A stretch of 64,000 bases of DNA from a bacterium (GTDB taxonomy: Bacteria > Hydrothermota > UBA3073 > JACQXS01 > JAQTXJ01), in the NCBI GenBank assembly GCA_028716385.1, contig JAQUPX010000001.1, forward strand, positions 656,775 through 720,774, written 5' to 3'. A program made the translations under genes and the position numbers. The first letter of the stretch is position 1; every line of letters begins with the position of its first letter. The notes under the pieces are model-generated. The model was not told the origin of the DNA, did not search any database, and saw only the letters and a list, made by a program, of their open reading frames with translations. Below, piece after piece: positions 43,588 to 52,083 of the stretch.

Positions 43588-46017
43588 TCAACATTTTACT
43601 GTTTTCGGTTTATAAAAAGATTCAACAATAAAATTAACTTTATCATTTTCTCTAACGACTTTCAGGATTATACCTTTTTTATTATTAAGTTCAAGAATTT
43701 TTTCTGACAACGGGTCTTCGATGATTTTTTCGATAGCTCTTTTTAGAGGTCTAGCGCCGAATTCCGGGTCGAAACCTTTTTCCAGCAGGAGTTCTTTGGC
43801 AGATTCGTCAATAACGAGCTGGATGCCTTTTTCGACGAGGCGATTTTTTAGTTCAGATAATAAGAGGTCAATAATTTTTCCCATTTCTTCAAGTCCAAGG
43901 GATTTAAAGACGACGACCTCATCTATTCTGTTAATAAATTCCGGCCTGAACATTTTTTTAACTTCTTCGAGTAATTTTTTCCTCATTTGTTCGTAATCTA
44001 TATTTGCATTTGTAGTGCCTTCAAAACCTATACTGTTACGTTTAATTTCGGAAGTTCCGATATTAGAAGTCATAATAAGGATAGTATTTTTGAAATCAAC
44101 TTTACGGCCGAAGGAGTCCGTAAGTGTACCTTCGTCAAGAATCTGGAGGAGCAAGTTAAACACATCCGGGTGAGCTTTTTCTATTTCATCTAGTAGTATG
44201 ATAGAATAAGGTCTTCTTCTGACGCGTTCCGTAAGTTGGCCACCTTCTTCGTAACCTACGTAGCCAGGAGGTGCGCCGATAAGGCGAGAGACATTAAATT
44301 TTTCCATATATTCGCTCATATCAAATCTGAGCAAAGCAGTTTCCGAGTCAAAAAGAAATTCGGCAAGTTTTTTAGCGAGATAAGTTTTGCCGACGCCTGT
44401 TGGGCCGAGGAAAACGAAGCTACCAATAGGGCGGGAGTGTTCTTTCAGTCCGGTTCTTGAGCGTCTGATAGCCTGAGCGAGTATTTTAATTGCCTGATTT
44501 TGACCGACGACTTTAGCGCCGAGGATATCTTCAATTTTTTGTAATCTTTCCTGTTCTTCTTCTTTAAGTTTAACAAGAGGGATACCGGTCCACAGGGACA
44601 AGACTTCGCGAATATCTTCCTGGCGGATATGTCCTGATACCTTTGTAGCTTTAGCGGTTTCCAATTGTTTTTCGAGTTCTTTTTGTTTGTCGCGTAATTG
44701 TGCGGCTTCTTCAAACTTTTGAGAATTTACGCTTTCTTCTTTTAAGACAGTAATTTTTTCCAATTCGACTTCCAGGTTATCAATTTCCGGAACAGTATAA
44801 TTAGATTTTTTCAATTTCATTCTGCTGCCGGCTTCATCAATAATATCGATAGCTTTATCCGGCAGGCATTTATTGGTTATATATTTATCCGAAAGGACAG
44901 CTGCGGTAACGAGAGCATTATCGTCATATTTAACATTATGATGTGCTTCGTATCGTGGCCTGAGTCCTTTAAGTATTTTAACGGTTTCATCAACGGTAGG
45001 CGGTTCAACGGTAACCTGTTGGAATCTTCTTTCGAGGGCGCCGTCTTTTTCGACATATTTTCGATATTCATTCAGTGTAGTAGCGCCGATGCAGTGAATT
45101 TCGCCTCGTGCGAGTGCAGGTTTAAGAATATTAGACGCGTCAATGGCGCCTTCGGCTGCGCCTGCGCCGACGATAGTATGAAGTTCATCCAGGAAGATTA
45201 TTAAGTCCTGGGATTTTTGTATTTCTTTTAAGATAGATTTAAGTCTTTCTTCAAACTGGCCTCTATATTTAGTACCTGCGACAAGAGCGGCGAGGTCAAG
45301 AGCGAGTATTCGTTTATTTTGTAATAGATGAGGGACATCGGAAGAGATAATTCTTTGAGCGAGACCTTCAACGATGGCAGTTTTACCGACACCCGGTTCG
45401 CCGATAAGCGCCGGATTATTTTTTCTTCTTCTGCAGAGGATTTGCATTACGCGTTCAATTTCTTTTTCTCTACCTACAACCGGGTCAAGTTTATTTTCGG
45501 CTGCGAGTTTAGTGATATCCCGGGAGAAGTGTTCAAGTGTAGGAGCGGTTTTGGGTTTGTTTGTTTTGGATTTAGACGATTCCTGTATAGACAGGATAGT
45601 AAAGATTTCGTCTCTAATTTTATCAATATTAACGTCAAAGCTAAGCAAGATTTGGGCAGCGGTGCATTGTTCTTCTCTAAGGATACCGAGCAGGACATGT
45701 TCTGTGCCGATATAATCGTGTCCCATTTGTTGGGATTCTTCTTTAGCGAAGTCGAGTATACGTTGAATTTCTTCACTAATAACGGAATTTTCGTTAGTTT
45801 CCATTCCGCCGGGGTTCAATTTTGTTTCGTATATAAATTTCAATATTTGATTAGGGTCAACTTCAGTATTTACGAGTGCTCTCAAGCCAACTCCACCACC
45901 TTCTTTAATCAAACCGATCAGGAGGTGTTCACTTTTAACTATGGAATCGCCGAGTCTGGAAGTTTCTCTTTTTGCAAGGAGAAAGACTCTATTTAATCTA
46001 TCAGTGAATTGGTTCAT
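43588..46017 (-). CDS. clpC: ClpC-type AAA+ unfoldase
   Basis: An 809-residue two-ring AAA+ chaperone that feeds ClpP. It has a double Clp_N repeat (1-145), D1 with [17 protein letters not shown] and [17 protein letters not shown], a middle UVR-type helix pair ([20 protein letters not shown]), and D2 with [19 protein letters not shown] and [15 protein letters not shown]. The UVR motif and length identify ClpC rather than ClpB or ClpA. No mcsA/mcsB or ctsR genes are near. It overlaps the DUF151 gene by 4 nt. Confidence 0.95.
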   Translation of the reverse strand: MNQFTDRLNRVFLLAKRETSRLGDSIVKSEHLLIGLIKEGGGVGLRALVNTEVDPNQILKFIYETKLNPGGMETNENSVISEEIQRILDFAKEESQQMGHDYIGTEHVLLGILREEQCTAAQILLSFDVNIDKIRDEIFTILSIQESSKSKTNKPKTAPTLEHFSRDITKLAAENKLDPVVGREKEIERVMQILCRRRKNNPALIGEPGVGKTAIVEGLAQRIISSDVPHLLQNKRILALDLAALVAGTKYRGQFEERLKSILKEIQKSQDLIIFLDELHTIVGAGAAEGAIDASNILKPALARGEIHCIGATTLNEYRKYVEKDGALERRFQQVTVEPPTVDETVKILKGLRPRYEAHHNVKYDDNALVTAAVLSDKYITNKCLPDKAIDIIDEAGSRMKLKKSNYTVPEIDNLEVELEKITVLKEESVNSQKFEEAAQLRDKQKELEKQLETAKATKVSGHIRQEDIREVLSLWTGIPLVKLKEEEQERLQKIEDILGAKVVGQNQAIKILAQAIRRSRTGLKEHSRPIGSFVFLGPTGVGKTYLAKKLAEFLFDSETALLRFDMSEYMEKFNVSRLIGAPPGYVGYEEGGQLTERVRRRPYSIILLDEIEKAHPDVFNLLLQILDEGTLTDSFGRKVDFKNTILIMTSNIGTSEIKRNSIGFEGTTNANIDYEQMRKKLLEEVKKMFRPEFINRIDEVVVFKSLGLEEMGKIIDLLLSELKNRLVEKGIQLVIDESAKELLLEKGFDPEFGARPLKRAIEKIIEDPLSEKILELNNKKGIILKVVRENDKVNFIVESFYKPKTVKC

Positions 46018-46490
46018 AGGTCAATTTTGCCGAAATCTTCGACTTTCATTTCCTGCAAATAATGTTGAAGTTCATCATCATTTTTAATTTTGAAAGTGCT
46101 TGCATTATCAAGGACGTGTTGAGATATGTATACGGGAGCTTTGCAGCGGACTGCGATAGCGAGGGAGTCACTTGGGCGTGCATCAATTTCGATAATTTCG
46201 TTATTTTTTTGTATATAAATACGTGCATAATAAGTAGCATCTTTAATATCATTAATGACGACTTTATTTATTTTAGCATCCATTCCTTCGAGAATATTTT
46301 TGATAAGGTCGTGAGTAAGTGGGCGTTTATGTGCAGTCTGGGTGATACCGCGTGCAATGGAAATGCATTCTATAGTTCCGACCCATATGGGCATAATTCG
46401 TTCACCGTCTAATTCTTTAAGGAAGACGATATGTTGTTTATTAAGCGGATCATATCCGACACCGGAAACTTTTGTATAAATTTCGTTCAT
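46014..46490 (-). CDS. DUF151 bifunctional nuclease-like protein
   Basis: A 158-residue DUF151 protein: GVGYDPLNKQHIVFLKE, RIMPIWVGTIECISIARG, RPLTHDLIKNILEGMDA, and the hallmark IDARPSDSLAIAVRCKAPVY. Related plant and bacterial proteins have been reported to have DNase/RNase activity. The longer frame begins at a TTG two codons earlier; the ATG at 46490 is preferred. It forms a pair with clpC (ATGA-type 4-nt overlap). A TATAAT lies only 5 nt before the ATG on the minus strand, but no matching -35 is convincing. Confidence 0.9.
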   Translation of the reverse strand: MNEIYTKVSGVGYDPLNKQHIVFLKELDGERIMPIWVGTIECISIARGITQTAHKRPLTHDLIKNILEGMDAKINKVVINDIKDATYYARIYIQKNNEIIEIDARPSDSLAIAVRCKAPVYISQHVLDNASTFKIKNDDELQHYLQEMKVEDFGKIDL

Positions 46491-46593
46491 AATCAATTAT
46501 AAAATCAATTTTTTTTCAAAAGTTTTTGCTGCCTGTTATGGGCAGTATTTTTGGTCAAATCAGGAGGTTATACTATAAAAAAGTGGCATTGTA

Positions 46594-47046
46594 TTATTTC
46601 ATTTCTTCTGATACGACCCACAATTTCACGATAGCCGTAATGTCCGGATGAATTTTAATTTCCACGGGATAAACGCCGAGTTCTTTAATATGTTCAGGGA
46701 GAGTAATATCTTTTTTATCAATATCAAATTTTTCTTTTTTCAGCAGTTTTTCGATATCGAGGTTTGTAACAGCGCCGAAGAGTTTGCCATCTTCACCGAC
46801 ATATATAGGGAAGGTGAGGGATATTTTTTCGAGTTGTTCTTTAAATTTCAGGGATTCGTCTCTATGTTTTTTCTGTTTTTGGGAGTCTCTTTTTTTCAAT
46901 TCTTCTATTACTTTCATATTAGAGGGGGTGCAGGGCATAGCGAGTTTTTGAGGGACAAGTTTATTGCGAGCGAATCCTCTTTTTACATTAACGATATCGC
47001 CGTACTGGCCGAGAGTTTCTACTTCTTTTAATAGTATAATTTTCAT
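46594..47046 (-). CDS. rplI: 50S ribosomal protein L9
   Basis: A 150-residue L9: N-terminal MKIILLKEVETLGQYGDIVN and GFARNKLVPQKLAMPCT, a central charged helix, and a C-terminal domain with GEDGKLFGAVTNLDIEKLL and YPVEIKIHPDITAIVKLWV. Last of the rpsF-ssb-rpsR-rplI operon, 2 nt after rpsR. Confidence 0.97.
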   Translation of the reverse strand: MKIILLKEVETLGQYGDIVNVKRGFARNKLVPQKLAMPCTPSNMKVIEELKKRDSQKQKKHRDESLKFKEQLEKISLTFPIYVGEDGKLFGAVTNLDIEKLLKKEKFDIDKKDITLPEHIKELGVYPVEIKIHPDITAIVKLWVVSEEMK

Positions 47047-47048
47047 AA

Positions 47049-47315
47049 TTAGTCACCTCTGGTACTATAAGGAAGGATAGCCATTATTCTTGCTCTTTTA
47101 ATGGCGTTAGTAAGGACTTTTTGGTGTTTAGAGCAGAGACCCGTAATTCTGCGTGGTAAAATCCTGCCACCTTCGGTAGTAAAGTTTCTAAGAGTATCGG
47201 GTGCTTTATAGTTCATTTTTTCGACATCTTTTTTACAGAAAAAACATTTTAGTTTTTCTTTCCCGGCTAATTTATTAAAACGGGAGCTCGTTCTCTTTCT
47301 TTGTATCATCTTCAC
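47049..47315 (-). CDS. rpsR: 30S ribosomal protein S18
   Basis: An 88-residue S18 with KCFFCKKDVEKMNYK, then LRNFTTEGGRILPRRITGLC and QKVLTNAIKRARIMAILPY. The likely start is the GTG at 47315, because GGAGG lies 6 nt before it; the ATG at 47309 is the alternative. The start overlaps the ssb 3' end by 41 nt, which is unusually long and suggests strong coupling. Cysteines at the N-terminus suggest a zinc-binding form. Confidence 0.95.
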   Translation of the reverse strand: MKMIQRKRTSSRFNKLAGKEKLKCFFCKKDVEKMNYKAPDTLRNFTTEGGRILPRRITGLCSKHQKVLTNAIKRARIMAILPYSTRGD

Positions 47316-47700
47316 TTACTTCCTCCTCTGTTGTAGTTTTTTCGCCTGGTGCTTTGGTAAGGTTTTGGACATGGTTAGCATTTATTTCAACAACGCTTCT
47401 TTTGTCTCCTTCCGGAGTTTCCCAGGAGCGGCTTTGCAGTCTACCTTCAACAAAAACGGCATAGCCTTTTTTAAGTGTTTCACCAAGTCTTTCGGCGGAT
47501 GGGCCAAAAGAAACAATTCTAATAAATGTAGGCGGGGCATCTATCCACTGGTTTGTTTTTTTATCCAGGTATCTGCGTGTATTAGCTATGGAAAAATTAC
47601 ATACGGCTCTACCATCCGGCAGGTATTTAAGTTCCGGGTCAACGGTAAGGTTACCCGTAATCCTCACCTCATTTATTTTAGGTACTCTATATTCTTGCAT
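47275..47700 (-). CDS. ssb: Single-stranded DNA-binding protein
   Basis: A 141-residue SSB with one OB domain (VRITGNLTVDPELKYLPDG, then FIRIVSFGPSAERLGETLKK and VFVEGRLQSRSWETPEGDKR), an acidic tail and the conserved C-terminal tip ENELPF that recruits repair and replication proteins. The position between rpsF and rpsR is the widespread bacterial arrangement. Confidence 0.96.
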   Translation of the reverse strand: MQEYRVPKINEVRITGNLTVDPELKYLPDGRAVCNFSIANTRRYLDKKTNQWIDAPPTFIRIVSFGPSAERLGETLKKGYAVFVEGRLQSRSWETPEGDKRSVVEINANHVQNLTKAPGEKTTTEEEVSEDDTKKENELPF

Positions 47701-47718
47701 TCTGTTTAATTACTTGCC

Positions 47719-48063
47719 CTACTCTTTAATTTGGGCTTTATCAGTTTTTGCGGATACGAGGGCAGGTTTTTTCGGGGGTTCCATAACATCAATGGAATAT
47801 CTCATAATTTCACTACTGAGCTTAAGTTCGCGAATAAGTTCAGGTAGGGCATTAGGGATAACACTGAATCTGACAAGGACAAAGAACCCTCTATCTTTTT
47901 TCTTTATAGGATAAGCAAGCGTTTTGAGTCCCCATTTATCAATAATGAAGCTCATTTTTTCGTCCTTTTGGGATAAAAGGTCTTTAAGGACAGCTATTTT
48001 CTTATCAACTATTTCCTCGTTAATATCCGGATCAAAAATAATAAGGTTTTCGTATTCTTTCAT
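47719..48063 (-). CDS. rpsF: 30S ribosomal protein S6
   Basis: A 114-residue S6: YENLIIFDPDINEEIVDKKI, then WGLKTLAYPIKKKDRGFFVL and a final LSSEIMRYSIDVMEPP. First gene of the rpsF-ssb-rpsR-rplI operon. The -10 box ends 9 nt before the ATG and there is no Shine-Dalgarno, so translation may start on a leaderless message. Confidence 0.96.
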   Translation of the reverse strand: MKEYENLIIFDPDINEEIVDKKIAVLKDLLSQKDEKMSFIIDKWGLKTLAYPIKKKDRGFFVLVRFSVIPNALPELIRELKLSSEIMRYSIDVMEPPKKPALVSAKTDKAQIKE

Positions 48064-48072
48064 AATGAGATT

Positions 48073-48100
48073 AAAATATACAAAAGTTTCATCTTGTCAA
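48073..48100 (-). promoter_or_regulatory. rpsF promoter, leaderless arrangement
   Basis: On the minus strand TTGACA (48095-48100), 16-nt spacer, TATTTT (48073-48078), then 9 nt to the rpsF ATG. Confidence 0.7.
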
Positions 48101-48403
48101 CAAGTTTTTATTATAAAGAGGGAAAGTGGGAAAAAATGGGCGGAGAATAATTAACCACGAATTAACACAAGTGGACACGAAAAGAAAACAAAGAACAGAA
48201 ATTAGACAGGATTTACCTCTCCAAACAGGCCCTCCAAACAGAACGGCGGGCCATGCCTAACGGCAGGTAAACAGGCAGGATAAGAAACAGAGAGTGCAGA
48301 TAGTTTAGGCAGTAACGGAAATAGAAAAACAAAAAACAGGGGGCAGAAAAGTTTGAACTCATCTAAGGAGGCAAAACAACAGGGTGTTTATAAATTTATT
48401 TGC
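48101..48403. repeat. Divergent intergenic repeats
   Basis: CACGAATTAA CACAAGTGGA CACGAAAAGA (48156-48185); a GC-rich element with AACGGCGGGCCATGCCTAAC and GGCAGGTAAACAGGCAGG (48241-48279). An AAGGAGG at 48365-48371 is not followed by a start codon. No gene is supported. Confidence 0.65.
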
Positions 48404-48432
48404 TTGACTTAATTTAAAATAATATCAAATAT
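48404..48432 (+). promoter_or_regulatory. Candidate promoter of the DUF3857 gene, leaderless arrangement
   Basis: TTGACT (48404-48409), 17-nt spacer, AAATAT (48427-48432, weak), 8 nt before the ATG. No Shine-Dalgarno is present. Confidence 0.45.
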
Positions 48433-48440
48433 CACATATT

Positions 48441-50474
48441 ATGATTAAAATTCTAATTTTAAGTTTTTTGTTTTCCGTAAATCAAAAAGTAATTCTAAAA
48501 GACGGGACGAGTTTTGAGGACAAAATCTTACAGGGAAACAATTCCGTGGTTATGTTTGAGAGAAATGGGAGCATTCCAAAAAGTTTTATAGCGGAGATAA
48601 AAACTATTCCTAAAGTTATTGCGCCTAGAATAGAATTCAGTGATACTATACCGATTCGGGAACTTATTAGAATCTCTGATGAGGCGGCCCAAAAATTTAG
48701 CACTGCCAATGCGATTACCCTACTGGATGATAATAAAAACATACTAAATCCTGACGGGACGCAAATAAGCAGATATCATTCTATAATCAAAATTTTAAGT
48801 CCGGAAGCGCGATACTGGGGGGATATAGATTTGGATTTTGACGAGACAAGAGAAAATATTAAAGTGCTTTTTGCGCGAACAATACATCCGGATGGGAGCA
48901 TATCCTGGTTAGATTACTCCAAAATAAAAGTAAGTTCTCCGACCGAAGGAATGGTATATTTTAACACGTATAAAAATATGGCATTTAACTTGCCGGATGT
49001 TAGCGTAGGGGATATTATAGAATATGTTTTTGAATTTCAAATATTAAAACCTGATGACCAAAAGCAATTTCAATCCGGCGCATTTTTTATTGACGGAGAG
49101 CCTATAATAGACAAAATACTTACTGTAGTACTTCCTGACACTATAAAACTTAACATTTTTACAAGAAACGGAGTTCCTTCAGCAAAGATTACAAAAGAGG
49201 GGAATAATAAGATATACACGTGGGAAATGAAAAATATTTCTCCAATAATTTTAGAAACTTATATGCCCATGGCCATAAATCTTGCGCCGGGAGTATTTTG
49301 TACTATATCCGAAAGCTGGGATTATTGGTTTGATAAAGGATGCACCTGGTATAAAGAAAGAATGGAAATTACGCCTGAGGTTAGAGACTTAATAACAAAA
49401 GTAGTAAGCGATGCGAAAACAAAAGAGGATTCCATTGCAATGATATATCATTGGGTTCAGGCAAACATAAGATATATATCCATTAAGGGAGGTATTTCCT
49501 CGGGTTTTTCAGGACACCCTGCTTCAGCAACATTAAAAACCGGCTACGGAGACTGCACGGATAAAGCAAATTTACTTGCGACAATGCTTACGGGGATAGG
49601 TTTGAACGCTTATCCCGTATTTATCCGTACGAATGATGGAGGTCGTTATCCTTATAGGGAAATACCTATATTATCGGGGAATCATCAAATAGTTGAAGTT
49701 CGGACTCCCGGAGACACTTTCTGGTTGGACCCTGTAACCGAAACATACAGATACCCTTATTTTGCTCCGTTTGACCACGGGGTTTTGTGTGTAAACTCTT
49801 TATGTCGCAGTATAGATTCCATACCTGTTCCACCGCCGGGGGACAATGCGAGAATTTTTGAACTTACAGCAGAAATTGATACTAATGGAAGTGTTATGTT
49901 AGAAAGTTATAAGAAATATACGGGTTCAACAGAAGCGGGGGTAAGAAAACGTTATAAAGGCACAAAAGAAAATGAATATAGAGACAATATCCAAGGGGTG
50001 ATAAACGAAGAATCTCCCGGAGCGGAACTTCTAAGTTATGAAGTAGGTCCGATTAAAGATTTAATGAAACAATTTTATCTGAAATGGAAATATAAAATGA
50101 CAAATTATCCTGTTTGTGTGGGAAATCTATGGGTACTTAAAGTTCCCGAATTTACTAAATATGAATTTCCTGAAGTAGCATCAGGGACAAGAGAATATGA
50201 TATTGAATATCTTACTTCTTATGAAATATCTCATCACAGTGAAATAAAAATACCGGCAAGTTATAAGATTAATTGGCTTCCACCAGTTCTGAAAATAAAG
50301 AACAGGTATACAAGTTATAGTGGAGAATATAGTGTAAAAGGCAATAAAATTACATTTGTAGACACATTCCGTATATACGAGAGAATTATTCCCGTAAAAG
50401 ACTATCAGATGTATAAGGGTTTTTTAACAAAAGTAGCAAATTATTCTAAGTTGCCGATGGTTATACAGAGATAG
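48441..50474 (+). CDS. DUF3857/transglutaminase-like exported protein
   Basis: A 677-residue protein. A short hydrophobic N-terminus (MIKILILSFLFSV) precedes a DUF3857 domain (about 65-270, ILSPEARYWGDIDLDFDETR and VSVGDIIEYVFEFQILKP). A transglutaminase-like core follows (about 310-440) with the triad C372 (GYGDCTDKANLL), H415 (SGNHQIVEV) and D430 (FWLDPVT). A C-terminal beta-rich region completes it. The triad is intact, so cysteine-protease or amide-transfer activity is possible; the family is periplasmic and of unknown substrate. Monocistronic, with repeats and a convergent T9SS gene downstream. Confidence 0.87.
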   Translation: MIKILILSFLFSVNQKVILKDGTSFEDKILQGNNSVVMFERNGSIPKSFIAEIKTIPKVIAPRIEFSDTIPIRELIRISDEAAQKFSTANAITLLDDNKNILNPDGTQISRYHSIIKILSPEARYWGDIDLDFDETRENIKVLFARTIHPDGSISWLDYSKIKVSSPTEGMVYFNTYKNMAFNLPDVSVGDIIEYVFEFQILKPDDQKQFQSGAFFIDGEPIIDKILTVVLPDTIKLNIFTRNGVPSAKITKEGNNKIYTWEMKNISPIILETYMPMAINLAPGVFCTISESWDYWFDKGCTWYKERMEITPEVRDLITKVVSDAKTKEDSIAMIYHWVQANIRYISIKGGISSGFSGHPASATLKTGYGDCTDKANLLATMLTGIGLNAYPVFIRTNDGGRYPYREIPILSGNHQIVEVRTPGDTFWLDPVTETYRYPYFAPFDHGVLCVNSLCRSIDSIPVPPPGDNARIFELTAEIDTNGSVMLESYKKYTGSTEAGVRKRYKGTKENEYRDNIQGVINEESPGAELLSYEVGPIKDLMKQFYLKWKYKMTNYPVCVGNLWVLKVPEFTKYEFPEVASGTREYDIEYLTSYEISHHSEIKIPASYKINWLPPVLKIKNRYTSYSGEYSVKGNKITFVDTFRIYERIIPVKDYQMYKGFLTKVANYSKLPMVIQR

Positions 50475-50649
50475 TGGACATATATATTTACGGGACACCA
50501 CAAAAAAACAGACAATAGAAGAGAATTTTGGACGCAGATAGACAGGATTAACAGGAAACAGAAAAGATAGAGTCAAAAAAAGAGAAGATATATAATTTGG
50601 ATAAACCTGCCTACGGCAGGCAGGCAGGGATTTTCGCAGAATTTTCCCC
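50475..50649. repeat. Short convergent intergenic repeats
   Basis: GGACGCAGATAGACAGGAT (50525-50543) and a GC-rich palindromic element CCTGCCTACGGCAGGCAGGC (50606-50625), which could form a hairpin with stem CCTGCC/GGCAGG. No T-run terminator is clear. Confidence 0.6.
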
Positions 50650-52071
50650 TTACTTTACTAAAATTAGTTTTTTCGTCTCTTTAATATTTCCAGCTGTCAG
50701 TTTCACAAAATAAATTCCCGTTTTTAGTTCGTTTGCGTTGAGAGTTGTGGAATAATAGCCTGCGGGTTTTTGTTCATTCACTAAAGTCTTTACGCAACGA
50801 CCTGATAAATCGTAAATCGCAAGAGAGACAAAATGGATTCCTGCTTTCGCAGGAATGACAAATGAAGAGGCGGATTTCTCTTTGCTCAAAGTGTATTCAG
50901 GAACAGAATAAGTAATGATTGTTGATTTAGAGAAAGGGTTTTGGTTTATCCTGAGCGAAGTCGAAGGGGGATTGATATTGGAGGATTCTTCTATGCTACC
51001 TAATATATCCGTAAACAGAAGGTAATTATTTACACCATCATACCAAAAAATTTCCGAGAGATAACCACAGGCTTCAATAGGAGAAAAAGAGTTCGTATGA
51101 ATACCCGAATCAACTACTGTTCCCCAATAAGACGATTGCCAACCTTTGAATCTGATTATATCATTAGTGCTATCATAATATAAAAATTCTAAACCGCTCA
51201 TCCATCCTATAATGATACTTGAATACATACCTACATTTCCTTCGGTATCTACTTTCTGTATATTCCATCCGCTTAAACAAGAATCCCATTTTGCACATTT
51301 TAAGTCTTTATTGGTCACGTCATAATAACTTATACACAAAGTAGTATCTTCAAAATTTTTGCAAAGAGCAATCATACAGGAATATTTTCCAACATCTCCT
51401 GCAGAATCCACTATTTCTACATTCCATTTATTTCCATCCCAATAGGAATGTTTAAGATTTCCGTTTGTGCTGTCATAATAGCTAATATGAGGATAATTAA
51501 TGCTATCCAGACTAAGAGAAGTATACCTGCCTACATCTCCCAATGTATCTATTTTCTGGATATCCCAATCACTTCCATTCCAGTAAGCATATCTTAAATC
51601 ACCTTTTGTCGCGTCATAATAACTTATATGGATATGAGACAGGGCATCAACTTTTATAGAAGAATACATTCCGACATTACCGAGAGTATCTATTTTTTCT
51701 GTCACCCAATTAGTTCCATCCCGGTATGCATGTTTTAAGTCTCCGTTAGTAGCGTCATAATAACTAATATGCGGATATCTTGAGGCAGTATCTACATAGA
51801 TAGAAGTATATAATCCTGTATTCCCTGTAGTATCTACTCTTTGGACATTCCACATCGGTGTCCCAAAACTTTCTTCCACATATTTCAAATCTCCGTTAGT
51901 AGCATCATAATAACTTGCGCAGCAGTGCTGTCTATCGCTTCCAATTCCCAATGTTCCGGAAACAAATTGTCCTACGTCTCCCGTCGTATCAACTCCCCAC
52001 CCTCCGAGCCGGGCAAAAGTTGTTTCACAAAATAGAAACAGCCATAAAATAATTACAAAAATATTTCTCAT
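50650..52071 (-). CDS. Secreted repeat protein with T9SS sorting domain
   Basis: A 473-residue protein: signal peptide (residues 1-20, IILWLFLFCETTFA), about seven repeats of 36-50 residues of the form HISYYDATNGDLKHAYRDG, then W, K(I/V)DTLGNVGMYSSI, likely a beta-propeller, and a type-A C-terminal sorting domain (YDLSGRCVKTLVNEQKPAG, then TGIYFVKL, ETKKLILVK). Two dispersed repeats lie in frame in and before the sorting domain. PPSTSLR is encoded by a CTTCGACTTCGCTCAGG-type repeat (50947-50971), and FVIPAKAGIHF by an ATTCCTGC-TTTC-GCAGGAAT hairpin (50837-50856). GGAGGTAATATG is a good ribosome binding site. It follows the 52084-53682 gene by 12 nt in the same operon. Confidence 0.87.
   Translation of the reverse strand: MRNIFVIILWLFLFCETTFARLGGWGVDTTGDVGQFVSGTLGIGSDRQHCCASYYDATNGDLKYVEESFGTPMWNVQRVDTTGNTGLYTSIYVDTASRYPHISYYDATNGDLKHAYRDGTNWVTEKIDTLGNVGMYSSIKVDALSHIHISYYDATKGDLRYAYWNGSDWDIQKIDTLGDVGRYTSLSLDSINYPHISYYDSTNGNLKHSYWDGNKWNVEIVDSAGDVGKYSCMIALCKNFEDTTLCISYYDVTNKDLKCAKWDSCLSGWNIQKVDTEGNVGMYSSIIIGWMSGLEFLYYDSTNDIIRFKGWQSSYWGTVVDSGIHTNSFSPIEACGYLSEIFWYDGVNNYLLFTDILGSIEESSNINPPSTSLRINQNPFSKSTIITYSVPEYTLSKEKSASSFVIPAKAGIHFVSLAIYDLSGRCVKTLVNEQKPAGYYSTTLNANELKTGIYFVKLTAGNIKETKKLILVK
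50837..50856. repeat. VIPAKAGI-type palindromic repeat inside a coding region
   Basis: Perfect 8-bp arms ATTCCTGC (50837-50844) and GCAGGAAT (50849-50856) with loop TTTC, followed by GACA. This is the widespread GGAATGACA-type mobile palindrome, here translated as part of the sorting domain of the 50650-52071 gene. Confidence 0.85.
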
Positions 52072-52083
52072 ATTACCTCCGAT

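Noticed and set aside
45328..45996. 222-codon plus-strand frame
   Set aside because: It is antisense to the Clp_N and first AAA+ region of clpC, which is full of conserved motifs on the minus strand.
46520..46560. Terminator hairpin with stem CTGCC/GGCAG between the DUF151 gene and rplI
   Set aside because: The T-run follows the hairpin only on the plus strand, where no gene ends; on the minus strand it is followed by A residues.
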